Assembly (NCBI GenBank): GCA_022385755.1
Contig: MU278350.1
Location: forward strand, 1,006,905 to 1,070,904
Length of the DNA stretch: 64,000 nucleotides
Reading direction: 5' to 3'
Source of the DNA: Trametopsis cervina
Lineage: Eukaryota; Basidiomycota; Agaricomycetes; Polyporales; Irpicaceae
Shown: piece by piece, positions 23,453 through 33,503 of the stretch
How the letters are laid out: each line of letters opens with the position of its first letter
Numbering within the stretch: the stretch's first letter is position 1
Made by a program: the position numbers and the translations under genes
Notes under the pieces: generated by a model
The model's input: the letters and a program-made list of their open reading frames with translations, nothing else
What the model was told of the DNA's origin: nothing
The model's database searches: none

Positions 23453-25972
23453 CTAGACACCCTGCAACCACGAATGTTCCATCACCTCCGCCATGGTTGC
23501 TCGCTCCTCCGGGTCCGCGAGGAGGCACCGCTCAAGCAGCAACGCCTGCAGTTCCTCGCTGTACTCGTCTAGAACGTTATGCTCCCGCAGTACGTCCGCG
23601 CCGCTCAACGGCGCAGAGCACAACAGTCCCGTCACCAGTTCGCACAAAATCACCCCCAAACTCCAGACATCCGTCGGCGCAGCCTCGTAATGTTGTTCGG
23701 CAAGGATCTCAGGAGCTGCGTAAGTCACAGTACCGCGGAACGCCGCGACGGTGTATCGAGGGAGCTCAGCCCCCTGCTGTGCCTGCACTGCGCTGCCAAG
23801 ATCGATGACTTTGACCTGAAGAAGTGGACAAGCGAGATGAGCCTGGAAAAGCAGTGGAAGGGATGTGCCGGGTACATACGTTCAGCTTCTGATCAATGAG
23901 AATATTCTCCAGCTTCAAGTCGCAGTGGGAGATCCCCTTCGCGTGCAGCGCGGCTACACCAGAGGCGATCTGCTTGAAGACATGCCTGGCGGTGCTTTCT
24001 GGAAGCCCGCCGACCTTCACCACATAGTCCCACAGGCTGTTCCCGCAGCCTCCTTCGTGTTGCCACATACTGCCATGCAGTTCCTGGATCTGCAGCAGCA
24101 CAATATGCATGTCAGTTTCTGTGCGCTATAGGAAGATGATACGAGAAACTCACTATATAAAGGTATGTATCATCGTCGAACAGTTCTTTATTGCAATGGA
24201 TGACGTTCGGATGGTTGACCTCCCAAGCCAGTTTAACCTCCCGAGGCACCCATCTCCCGTTCGCGGCCTCCACCCATCCGTCATCCGGGACTTTGTCCTT
24301 CTCGACGAGCTTCACAGCCACCTCGTCGCCCGTCTCCCGATGGCGCGCACTCATGACGAATCCGTAGCCTCCATCCCCGAGCTCCCTCGCCAAAACGTAC
24401 GTCCTCGCGAACTTGGCCTGGAGCAGGTAGCCCTCAGGGAAGTGCTTAGAGAACATCCGCGCCTTCCTATTCGGCCCACAGGTAAACTGTGCAGCAGTAT
24501 CGCCGACATTGGATGATATGAAGGGGTCGTCGTCGTCGTCGCTATTGACGGGTGTCGGTAGGAGGAGGGCTCTTGGGGTCAGATCATCTCCGAGATCATC
24601 GTCTTCATCGTCGTCAGGGGAGTCGGTCTCACCGCTGCTTGCGCCTCCAAAGCGCAGTATCTGTGCTGCGGGTGTATGAACGTCCCAAACGTCCGCATCC
24701 GTCCCAGAGGATGAGGAAGTACCAGCTATGGGGGTGCTGGGTGACGCCGCGGGATGGAAGGGAGTAGTGCTGATGGATGCTGCGACAGTGGAAGCGCGTG
24801 GAGTAGAGGGACTCTGCAACAATGAGGCCGGCGGGGATACAGACAGTTCTACTGCGAAGCTAGAAACTTGCTCTGTGCTTTCGGTGCCATCGGCGGGTGC
24901 ACAGCACTGGATAAAAGGTCGCTCGGTGAATAATGCGGAAAAGAACTGAACAGAAACGTTGACATACCTCAGATGCAACTATTGCGCAGGGCTCAACAGC
25001 CTCCAGAGGAAATGTATCAGGAGCGCTTTCTTCTGTGCGATTCAAGGGCTCTTCTTCCTCTGTGAACTCGGGCTCTTTCTCTGTGAACTCTTCGACGTCC
25101 CAAAACTGGTCCTCATCCTCCAGATCCCACAACTCGCCCGCGTCTTCCACATCCCAAAACAGGTCCTCGTCTTCTTCGTCACAGACGTCGAAGACTTCAC
25201 AATCCACAAAAACATCAACCAGCGATACTTCCTTAATCCACTCCTCAGCATCCCAGTACTGGTCATCTTCATCCTCTACATCAACATCGGCAGCTTGGCA
25301 GCTTATCCACCAACTTTCACAGATGTCAACATCCAGCCAGAAATATACCCTAACGAACTCGAGTCGACAACAATCTGCGCAGCAGAGCGGCTCGTCGTCG
25401 ATATCTTCTATGCAGGGCGCAGAATGTTCGCCCGATGCTCCGAAGAAGCCCAAGGAAACCGGCTACAATACTGAGTGAGCGACACAACTAAACGAACACC
25501 ATGTCGCACTTACCCAAAGTAGTAGATGCATCCATAGAAGGATTGTGACCATTGTCAGCCCGCTGATCAGCCACTGCTGCACGTCTGGTCGGGCGAGGGT
25601 CGGCGAGTCCAGCATCCTTTGAGCGATCTCCAGCCTACGATCGGTGACTCTCTCCAAGAATTGGTAGGTTGCTTGAAGAGGGCCCAACCAGTTAACGTCG
25701 GATAAAAAGCGGTATCCGACCTGAAAGGGGGGGAGGACGGTGTCCAGAAGTCGGTGTCCATACGCGCCAACAGTCGAAAGGACCGAGAGCGCAAGATGGG
25801 TGAGGGGGTAGGGGATAACACAACCGAAACCAAAGCCGAAACGGAAAGCGGCGGCGACCAAAGTCGCCACCAGACCGCAACATAAGGCGACACTCAGCGG
25901 AGCTTCCAGGGGAGGAACGAACCCGGTGCCGCCGTTGCGGTGGAGGGGTGAGTTATCGAGAGGACGGGGCAT
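23453..25972 (-). CDS. Putative membrane-anchored protein kinase with acidic linker
   Basis: The first exon (about 25512-25972) encodes two hydrophobic helices, near residues 26-50 and 139-154 (SGLTMVTILLWMHLLLW), and little else. The second exon (from 25462) is strikingly acidic, with recurring YWDAEEW, FWDVED and FWDVEEF units. A Ser/Thr/Pro and Asp-rich linker follows. The kinase domain, about 24425 down to 23453, has a glycine loop (ELGDGGYGFV), the VAIK-type lysine (VAVKLVEK) and a catalytic loop HCDLKLENIL. It also has a DLG in place of DFG (KVIDLGSA), APEI, and DVWSLGVILCE. The Arg of HRD is Cys, so this is a non-RD kinase with catalytic Asp, Lys and Asn kept. It ends EHSWLQGV. I cannot place it in a named family. 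The join of the membrane exon to the acidic exon is phase-consistent but unproven. Confidence 0.75.
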
Positions 25973-26037
25973 GACCGAAGGGGTGCATGCTCGTCGTGGA
26001 GGTAACTAAAGAAGAGGGAGGGTAGAGGCTCACCGAG

Positions 26038-26045
26038 AATATATA
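26038..26045 (-). promoter_or_regulatory. TATA-like box of the kinase gene
   Basis: The minus strand reads TATATATT about 66-73 nt upstream of the kinase start codon. It supports that ATG as the start of the membrane-helix exon. Confidence 0.45.
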
Positions 26046-26438
26046 CTGGGCTGGGCTGGCATGCCAGCCTCCAGTGGCGGGTCGGCTCACGGAAGATCGG
26101 AGGCGCGGTTCGTGGTCGACATTGGAATCGGGTCAGCGTGCAACACGTCAGCCACGCTCTGACTTGCACTGATGTGACGGTGAAATGCGTACAGCCGCAT
26201 GTATAGTCTTGTCTGTGCGGAGAGACCCCAGGCTGGCGTAATGCACCTCGAGGATAATGCTGGTGTAAGAAAATGGATCAAGTAGACCTGTATTCTAGAT
26301 CTGCTGAAGTCATCAGTGTCAGAAAGATAATATCCTGCAGTTTTCACGGATAGACAGCGCGTTACAAGAATACTTCCGGAGGTGGGGGTTTGAGTCGTTC
26401 TCCTTAAGCTGTCTCGAGATTTTTCAGACTGAAATACA

Positions 26439-27028
26439 ATGCATCGAGACCCTTCGCGAGACAAAGACTTTCCCCAAAATAATCTACATTTGCAGTGCTC
26501 TTCTATGAGTCTGACCGCATATGCAGAGAATGGTGAAGTCAGGCCATTTGTAGAGGTTGTAAAAGGATATCAAGACGAACCAGAATCCACGCTCTTCAGC
26601 CAGCATAGTAGCACAGAGCAACAGGTGACCGCTACTGGGCTCTATCCCTTCATATTTCGCAGTATGTGTACACACTTGATGTCGAAAGAGAGAAAGCACG
26701 CGCCATGAACAGGTCGACGTCGTCGTGTAAAGACGCGAAGGTACTTCGGGCGGCAGACGCCGCGGCGCATGAAATGACTGAATGGCGAGAAAGCGACAAC
26801 AGCGGTGCCTCACTACAGTACCGTAAGGGTGGCCGCTTTGTAGTGAGTGTTCTCCTGATCATATCCCAATTATTCGCTTACCTGTCTTTTCAGACTGGCA
26901 ATATTACGACGCCTGCTAATGACTTTCCGAACTTGGGGAGTAAAAACCCCGAACTCACAGTAGAACTGGAGGAACTGAGGCTCATAGTGCTGAGACGAGT
27001 GCTACTGCTCAGAGAACCAACCATGTGA
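26439..27028 (+). CDS. Possible small gene of unknown function
   Basis: Two overlapping open frames, 26439-26624 and 26663-27028, could be joined in phase, but the implied intron is only 38 bp, shorter than others in the window. The second frame includes an 18-residue hydrophobic run (VVSVLLIISQLFAYLSF) that is either a membrane helix or a 51 bp in-phase intron (26843-26893, GTGAGT..TTTTCAG). The rest is charged and helical. No domain is recognised and the start is uncertain (26439 or 26505). It may be a real lineage-specific gene or chance. Confidence 0.25.
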
Positions 27029-27766
27029 CAAAGACTATCAAAAGATAAGGACCACAACGGCCGAAGTAGTTCAGATCACTGCAAGTTCCAGCCCTTTTTA
27101 TGGCGAGCAGACCTCCGAAAGCTCTGGTCCAGGTCACATTCTCCAAAGAAGTGGATGTAATCATCATCCGCGGTCATCAATTGTTCTACAGAACCGAGAC
27201 ACTCTTCGCTGTATGTTCAAGCTCAGATTCGTGAAGTATATTGTTGACACTCCCTGATGCAAATAAATATCGTACCTTTAGCTTTCCGCGCGGTACATTT
27301 TATCGGTGAAGCGTACCGGACACGACAAAGGTGTCGGTTATGTTTATTTCTGCCAATGGAAGCTCGATAACAAGAACGATATCACAAAGATTAGATAGCA
27401 AGAAGATCATATTCGATCGCAACACCATGTAACACGGGTCATCCATCTTCATGCGTTGACTAGCCATCCAGTGAGTGGTTCGAATCCGTCAAAGGCCATC
27501 TCCCAAGGTCGTGTATCGTGGAGGCCTAAGCACAGATGTCGTACATGACGCCTCACCTGCGACGTAGTCACGCAGAAGAACGGATCGTGACGTCAGACTG
27601 CTACACCAGGAGTATGCGATCGCGGCGTGCTACCGAAAAGGGAAGGCCGTCCGTCAGCCAAGTTGGAAAGAGATGCAAGTCCCCGACGCCTTCTCTCTCT
27701 AGTATCAGCTCTACGACCTTATTCCCCTTCCACAGCAGTAACGACATAATAATCACGATCAACAAC
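27029..27766. other. Spacer with a 147-codon shadow frame
   Basis: Upstream region of the small membrane-protein gene at 27767. An open frame from 27536 overlaps it in another phase and is judged spurious. A GGTTCGAATCC at 27477-27487 resembles a tRNA T-arm, but no matching acceptor or anticodon stems are found. Confidence 0.35.
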
Positions 27767-28426
27767 ATGGGCACAGGAGTGGCACCACCTGCGATGAAGA
27801 CTGGAGGCTCTGGGAGGGTGAGTTGCTACCACTATCCCTACAACAGCGGCCTGACAGCATTACCCAGTCTGCACTTATCACGACGGGTATCTTTGCAGGC
27901 GGCTTCATTGGATTCTTCTTCATGCAGTTCCGCTTTCATAAGAACGACAACCAAACATGTCAGTCTAGTCGCAACTTAATCCTGGTGTCGATGAGAGGGA
28001 GCTGACTGTAAACACACAGGGGTCGTCCGCCACGGGCAACAACCCGGAAACGAGGGCGCACCTCACTCGGATGGGCCTCGCTACGTCGCGAGCTTCACCG
28101 GGCGTACAGTCAAGCCAGGCTCTGTTCCTCTCCCGGGCAACGACGATAACCGCGGCAGTGAGGGGGTGCTGGCATCCGTGATGTCCTACGTCGCTGTGAG
28201 CAGCATTCTCTATGCCCGCGTGGCACATATACTAACTCGTGATCTTGGAAGCAGGGGAAGGGGATCCATCCCGACCCTCATGTGCCCGAGGATCCGCAGA
28301 ACATGACCCAGCCGACCCCGCAAAGGGTCAACGCCGCGGGTACTCATCATTATACCAAGGTGCGCCCGAGTAGTTTGACCTTGTTCGTGCGCTCTTTTGA
28401 CGTAAAGCACACAGAGGCTTGTTTGA
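27767..28426 (+). CDS. Small single-pass membrane protein of unknown function
   Basis: Exons 27767-27817, 27868-27958, 28020-28195 and 28255-28359 join with consistent phases. A short last exon at 28415-28426 then gives a stop and 144 residues in total. Alternatively translation reads through to 28605. The protein begins MGTGVAPPAMKTGGSGR. A transmembrane helix at about residues 18-35 (SALITTGIFAGGFIGFFFM) is followed by a basic QFRFHKND. A hydrophilic C-terminal part contains PRYVASFTGRTVKPGSVPLP and PDPHVPEDPQ. The orientation is probably N-out or lumenal by the charge rule. I do not recognise the family. Confidence 0.6.
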
Positions 28427-28601
28427 CACTGATCCGCATTCAGTCATTGTATGATACATGCCTTGCGGTTCACTTCATTATTTGCGTTTGTAACACTGTC
28501 GCAGATGTATCCAGTCCCTGTATTCCCGCATTGTACTATAAGATACGACTCACAGCCCATTATATGCATCCTGCTGAGGACCACAATTATAATCATCACG
28601 T

Positions 28602-31386
28602 TTAATCGTGACACACGTCCGTGGCAGTCTGATCCACCATGTTTTGCATTCTTGATCCCTTTGCTTGCCGAGAACGGCGTATCCGCCAATATCGGCTGAA
28701 TTCATCTGAAGACGCCGTCGAGTCAAGGACGTCTATGAGATGGTCGCCGAAAGGAGAGAATGACTCGAAGGACGCCAGCCAATGTTGATAATCGGCCTCC
28801 GAACACTCGCCTGTTGCCTCTTTCCACGCAGCAGGATGAAGTTTCGATTCAGCGTAACAAATGATGCGCAAGCATTCACCAGCCAGCCTTCTGCGTTCGT
28901 CGCTGCGGGAATCCGATGGAAGTGCAGCCACCTGAGAATCCGCCAGGCCCTCCGCGATTCGTTTGGAGAGCGTATCGAAGAGCGACGCCCATTCCTCTGA
29001 CATCGCAAGAGAAGTGATGCGCGCCCCGTCATCTCCAGGCCAGAATGTGTATATCGTGAAGCAGCAGATCTTGAGTGCGTCGAGCTCCGACGCGTCGGTA
29101 TCTGGATCCTCGAATATACCTGTAACAGCGTGTACCCAATTTGAGATCGAAGCCGACGACACGTGTGTGTTAGGATATGCAACGCCCCCGCGGCTTTTCT
29201 TGTGCCAAATGAACAGCCTCAGGACCTCGGGTGTCACCCACTGCGAGGGAATCCGAAGTAAGACGTTGGCAAGGATGCCTGCGAGGTCTGGGCGGGCCAT
29301 CATTCGATGGCAAATGGAGTGTCCCAGGTTATCCTGGCGCCAGTCGAGGAGCAGCGACGAGATCCCGCGTGTCGCACCTGAAGCCAAGAAGAACACTATC
29401 TCGAGTGCGTCCGACACTCGATTCGTGGTCTCGGGCGACCTTGGCTCGGGAGAGTCCACAGACTGTATCGTGACGTTGATAGCTTGGAGCAAGAATCCGA
29501 AAGCACGGAACAGCACCTCGTCGCTAGCCATGTACAGTGGAAGACGGCCTAGGACGTCCGTCGTCAACGGCTCGGGCAACGTGCGGCCGGTGAATACCAG
29601 ATCACCTTCGCAGTTCAAGTACAGGAGGAGGAACCCGTTTAGCATCACCAGAGCGGTCGTCAGGTCAACATCGAGGCGCGGCCAGAGGGCAGTCAAGCCC
29701 TGCAGCAGCTCCGCCATCCATAGCTGATGCTGGAACCAAATGTCAGAGTGCCGCTCGCCAGCCGCGGCGGCATCGCGGGAGCGACGCACGAGCGCAAAAC
29801 AGTATGCCGCGCCGAACTCTCTGAACGGCATGGGCCGCAAGATGCGGTACGCACTCTGCGGCAGCGGGGTCTGTGACACGGAGAGCATGACGGACAGGAT
29901 GAGCACCGTACGCGGGAGGGCTGTCGGCGGGTACCGCGAGTTCTGCAGCATCGCGTGGGCGTCGTCAATATACTGGTGCACAACGCGCGCCAGGGCCGCG
30001 CGGGCTTGAACTGTCAGAGAACGGATGTTGAGTCGTGGGACAGGTAGGGATGCGCGTTCGGGGCGGGAGGCGGCGGGTTGCATGCGGTTCGTGAGGATGC
30101 CGTCTACGAATGCGAGCATGTCGTCTGGATTAGGGTGTGCCTGGCTCAGGGCTTCTGCGATGCTCGTTCCGAGCAACTCGTCGTTGGACTGTATGGCGTC
30201 TGCGGCTATAAGGATGTTGATGTCCTGATCGCTTCGTATGAGAACACGACTCTCGTTGCTCGAGTCCAGCCCTCTGGTGATCGATAGGAACAGATCTTTG
30301 ACAACGCTGTTAATTCTTGTCTTCCATGGAACAGAGTGATGCGGCCGATTGCCTCCCTCCGCACAAAACTCGACAATCTTGAGGGACAAAGATTCTATGC
30401 ATCTATGTGAGAAGAAGATGAATCGCTTGAGCAGCGTCGTTTTGTATGGACATCGAGGAAAGAAAATCGGAAGAAGGGTGGCCGCGATGAAGCAGAACGC
30501 CCAGCCCGCGACCAGCGGAAGGGTGGTGTTTCTGACACTTGGGTGTACCGAGCTCGTGAAGTAGCACATTCCCAGGAAGAACAGCGCTAGGGCGACTTGG
30601 AGCAACAGAGGCAGGAACGCGGCGATCTCAAACACCTGCCAGCGAATAAGCTGCGGGTAGCGGAGGTGACGGACGCGCAAACGCGCCTGGGGCGAGGGGT
30701 TGTCCACTGCGAGATACTCTCTGAGCCATTGCTTCACCAGGATGCCGAAGGAGGCAGTCGTGAGACTGAACAACAAGCTGGCGAACCACAACACGTTGAC
30801 GATGATGTCTGTCGGACTTGGTTGGAAGGGCGGCGCGGAGGGAGATGCAGATGCTGTTGTGTTCAGAAGATCTCCCCGTAGCTGGTAGGACGAGGTCTGC
30901 AGGACCAGTTGGCGAAGCGCTGCGAGACTCTCTACCGAGGTGTCTTCTTGTAGGTTGTGGTACGATTCCACGAGGAACGCGGTGAGAACGGCTGAGAATA
31001 AACCAGCCTATAGAGCTGTTAGTTAATAGCACGACTCTCTCCGCAGTTTGAGCGTGTTCACTCACAAACACGAGTAACGTGTCGATGTCCTCCTTGCAAT
31101 CCCGCAGCTTCTCCTCATCAAAGTCACGCACATGCTGTGCCATAGCGGACCAGCCCGTCGCCTGTCCGGATATTACATACTGTGTTTTGTCGCTGCTTGA
31201 TTCAACATACGTTCCAGCAGCGTTCACATCTGGTTCTGGGCTCGATGCTTGCTGTCCCGTGTCTTGTTCCATGCGCTGGCGAAGTTCCTTCCACTTCCTC
31301 CACTCTTTCCACTCAAGCCAGTCTTTCCATTCCTCTGCATCCCGCTGCACAGTGGGAGCTTTTTCTGGTAAGGACACATCTTCCAT
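28602..31386 (-). CDS. DUF6535 domain membrane protein
   Basis: Two exons, 31066-31386 and 28602-31007, give 908 residues. The N terminus is charged, with a Trp/Lys/Glu run (WKDWLEWKEWRKWKELRQRM). The DUF6535 signature then begins with DIDTLLVFAGLFSAVLTAFL across the intron, followed by VESYHNLQED. It continues WFASLLFSLTTASFGILVKQ and WLREYL and two further helices, VALALFFLGMCYF and GWAFCFIAATLLPIFF, so four membrane segments in all. The remaining 550 residues are a soluble helical region. DUF6535 proteins are expanded in Agaricomycetes and their function is unknown. The frame is intact. Confidence 0.88.
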
Positions 31387-32067
31387 GCCAAGGACTCAGC
31401 CTTATTTGGCTCAATTTCCGATGGTATCGTCGAGAGTCGCCTCCAGTCCGTTCGGGAAAAGAAAGAAGGCAGAATCCTATGTTACTGTACTGCGGGCTAG
31501 GTGGTCCTTGATGAGTTTAGTATTGATGAGCAACGGATACATGAGCATTGTGTTAGCCATCAAATTGTAGACATGCGCGGATAAAACTCGATAGCCAGCT
31601 TAAATGCAGCGTTGACGGGTAGTAAAGCCATGTGAGAATGTAAATCGTCGAAGGAATTTCGGTCTGTCTGTTTCATTGGAGGGTATAAGGAATCGAGAAA
31701 CCAATAGTAGCGACGAGACACAGACGCGGCCGCTGACCGCATCAAATGCGACGCATCCGAATTTGGTTATACCAGCTGTTGTTGCCGGTTTTTACTTTAG
31801 CGGTCGACGTCGTATGTGCTGATCAGCACTCTGACATACCACATGGACTGTTGTCACTCTAAGCAGTTCAGACTTTCAAGCATTATATATTGCGGTGTGT
31901 CTATTTTCACCAATGGACGCAGGGCGTAATAGAACGTCACACGCGGCAGTTCGTGACATGTCGCCGGTGAAAGTAATAATCTAATTGGAAGGATCTATGA
32001 GGTTGAAATGCGCCTCGGTATAGTCGAAAGAAAGAGTCCCAAGTGCCTATGAAAAGATAGCTCGTTG
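31387..32067. other. Spacer holding one copy of a degenerate direct repeat
   Basis: Upstream region of the DUF6535 gene and 3' flank of the small secreted protein. The segment near 31728-31790 resembles one near 33188-33250 (see the repeat entries). No gene is seen. Confidence 0.4.
31728..31790 (+). repeat. Degenerate direct repeat, copy 1
   Basis: Shares the sequence class GCCGCTGxCCGC..GCATCAxATGCGACG..TTTGGTTAT with the segment at 33188-33250, with scattered mismatches and small indels. It lies about 340 bp upstream of the DUF6535 gene. Confidence 0.5.
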
Positions 32068-32539
32068 TCAATACCAACGTCTCCCGATGAAATGGTGGTC
32101 GCTCACTCCAAGGGTGAATAAATGTGCGACCTGTAGCACGCTCTCGCCCTCGGGCCATCCCGCAGGGAGCACAACGGGTATGTCTTGGAACAATCCCTTC
32201 TGGGGCTGGGAAGGGTCAAATTGTGGGTTGAACCCGGCGTTGTACAGGACAGTGCCAGGCCCCCATTTCGTGGAGTCGTTACAAACATCGAAGCAAGCTG
32301 TAACGGAGAGTGTGACACTAATCTGAGACAGAGAGCTCGTTGTTTCCTAGAAGGAGGCCGGGAATTGGTGCGTATTAGCAGAGCGCTGTAACGCAGAGTA
32401 GATGACTTACGTCCTGGTGCAACTCTGCGATGAAGGATGTCCCGCTGACGACCATTGTGCCTGGGGTGGGCTCCAGGATGGAGACTCGTTGAGCGAAGAC
32501 GCATGCAACAAAGGCGGCCACCGCGGCGAATGGCTTCAT
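32068..32539 (-). CDS. Small secreted protein (135 residues)
   Basis: Exons 32411-32539 and 32068-32346 give 135 residues. An N-terminal signal peptide (MKPFAAVAAFVACVFAQ) is followed by RVSILEPTPGTMVVSGTSF. After the intron come SQISVTLSVTACFDVC, GTVLYNAGFNPQF, FQDIPVVLP, SVLQVAHLFTLG and the end FIGRRWY. The layout, a short extracellular beta-rich domain with the LYNxxxNPQF motif, matches a family of small secreted proteins common in wood-decay basidiomycetes, whose function I do not know. A single Cys pair is visible. TATATAA at 32627-32633 on the minus strand lies about 90 nt upstream of the start. Confidence 0.8.
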
Positions 32540-32626
32540 GCTGTACGAGCTGTAGGTCAGGTGTCGTGGTTGTAGGGCTTACAGAACACTGCAGATCCCG
32601 CCGAAGGGATTACTTTCTACTCTTCA

Positions 32627-32633
32627 TTATATA
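32627..32633 (-). promoter_or_regulatory. TATA box of the small secreted protein gene
   Basis: The minus strand reads TATATAA about 88-94 nt upstream of the start codon at 32539, a normal fungal position. Confidence 0.6.
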
Positions 32634-32639
32634 CTTCAA

Positions 32640-33503
32640 AGAGGGTCACGTCCGAGTCATCAGCATAGCAAACCTTAGTGTCTGACGCTTGCCCCTGCCG
32701 AAGGTAGCTTGGTAGTGCCCATTCATACCGCTTGACACAAGGACAAGAATCACCGCTTGCGATCACGGCCATGGCGTACAGTAGTCATGAGGTACCCCCA
32801 CCGCCAGTAGGAAGGCAACTTCTGGCCACACAGCCGCGCTGGTGGCCATACTGTAATGAACGTTCAGATCGGAGTCGGCACCCTACTTTTGTCTCAACTT
32901 ACAATTCCGGTGAGCAACACAATTCAAAATTGAATCATGGGACTGGAAGATCGGTACTTACCAGTCCATGCCTGCCAATGAAATAAGACTGGGGACCGGT
33001 CCAGTTGGCAAGCGGTATCGCCGTGATCTCGGCCTGTCTCGCTTGAGTATACGGAGAGATGCTACATTGACAGCTCTGTACCAGAGTCTCCTGCAGATAA
33101 ACCCTATATGGCGACAACTTTAGCAGACGCAGTCACAGTATTCCGAGGAAGCCGTAGGTGTAAGTGATGCCGCTTACAGTTGATCCCACACTCAGCCGCT
33201 GGCCGCAAACGCATCAGATGCGACGTACCCGAGTTTGGTTATTGCGGTTTATATTTCAGCTTTGACAAAAGCCTCGACCTAAGCTCGCGAGGGACAAAGT
33301 CTCGCAAAACCACAGGGATTGCCCGGCGACCAATGCCGTTGTAAGAGAACGAACCACGGAAATTATCCCTTTGCATACGCAGTATCAACTGATATTTTGT
33401 TTACATTGAGGCACTCACTATATTTCGAATTTGTGCTATAAATCATACTTGTGCCAGAATGTCCCTCTCCAGCGGCCTAGTCCCCTTCCTCAAGTAATTC
33501 CGC
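32640..33503. other. Spacer upstream of the small secreted protein
   Basis: No gene is seen. It holds the second copy of the degenerate direct repeat (33188-33250) and the 3' flank of the CBM1 gene. The short open frames here have no protein-like composition. Confidence 0.4.
33188..33250 (+). repeat. Degenerate direct repeat, copy 2
   Basis: Second copy of the repeat described at 31728-31790, in the same orientation, about 1.46 kb away. The two copies bracket the small secreted protein gene. Confidence 0.5.

Noticed and set aside
25035..25478. Ser-rich 147-codon + strand frame resembling a disordered protein
   Set aside because: It is the complement of the acidic WDxE-rich exon of the kinase gene; antisense of acidic codons yields Ser/Thr-rich frames.
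27460..27510. tRNA-like T-arm GGTTCGAATCC
   Set aside because: The stem around the TTCGAAT loop has only two Watson-Crick pairs and no matching acceptor, D or anticodon arms occur within 100 nt upstream.
28963..29727. 254-codon + strand frame
   Set aside because: It is antisense to the DUF6535 coding exon, which has clear domain evidence; the frame has no domain of its own.
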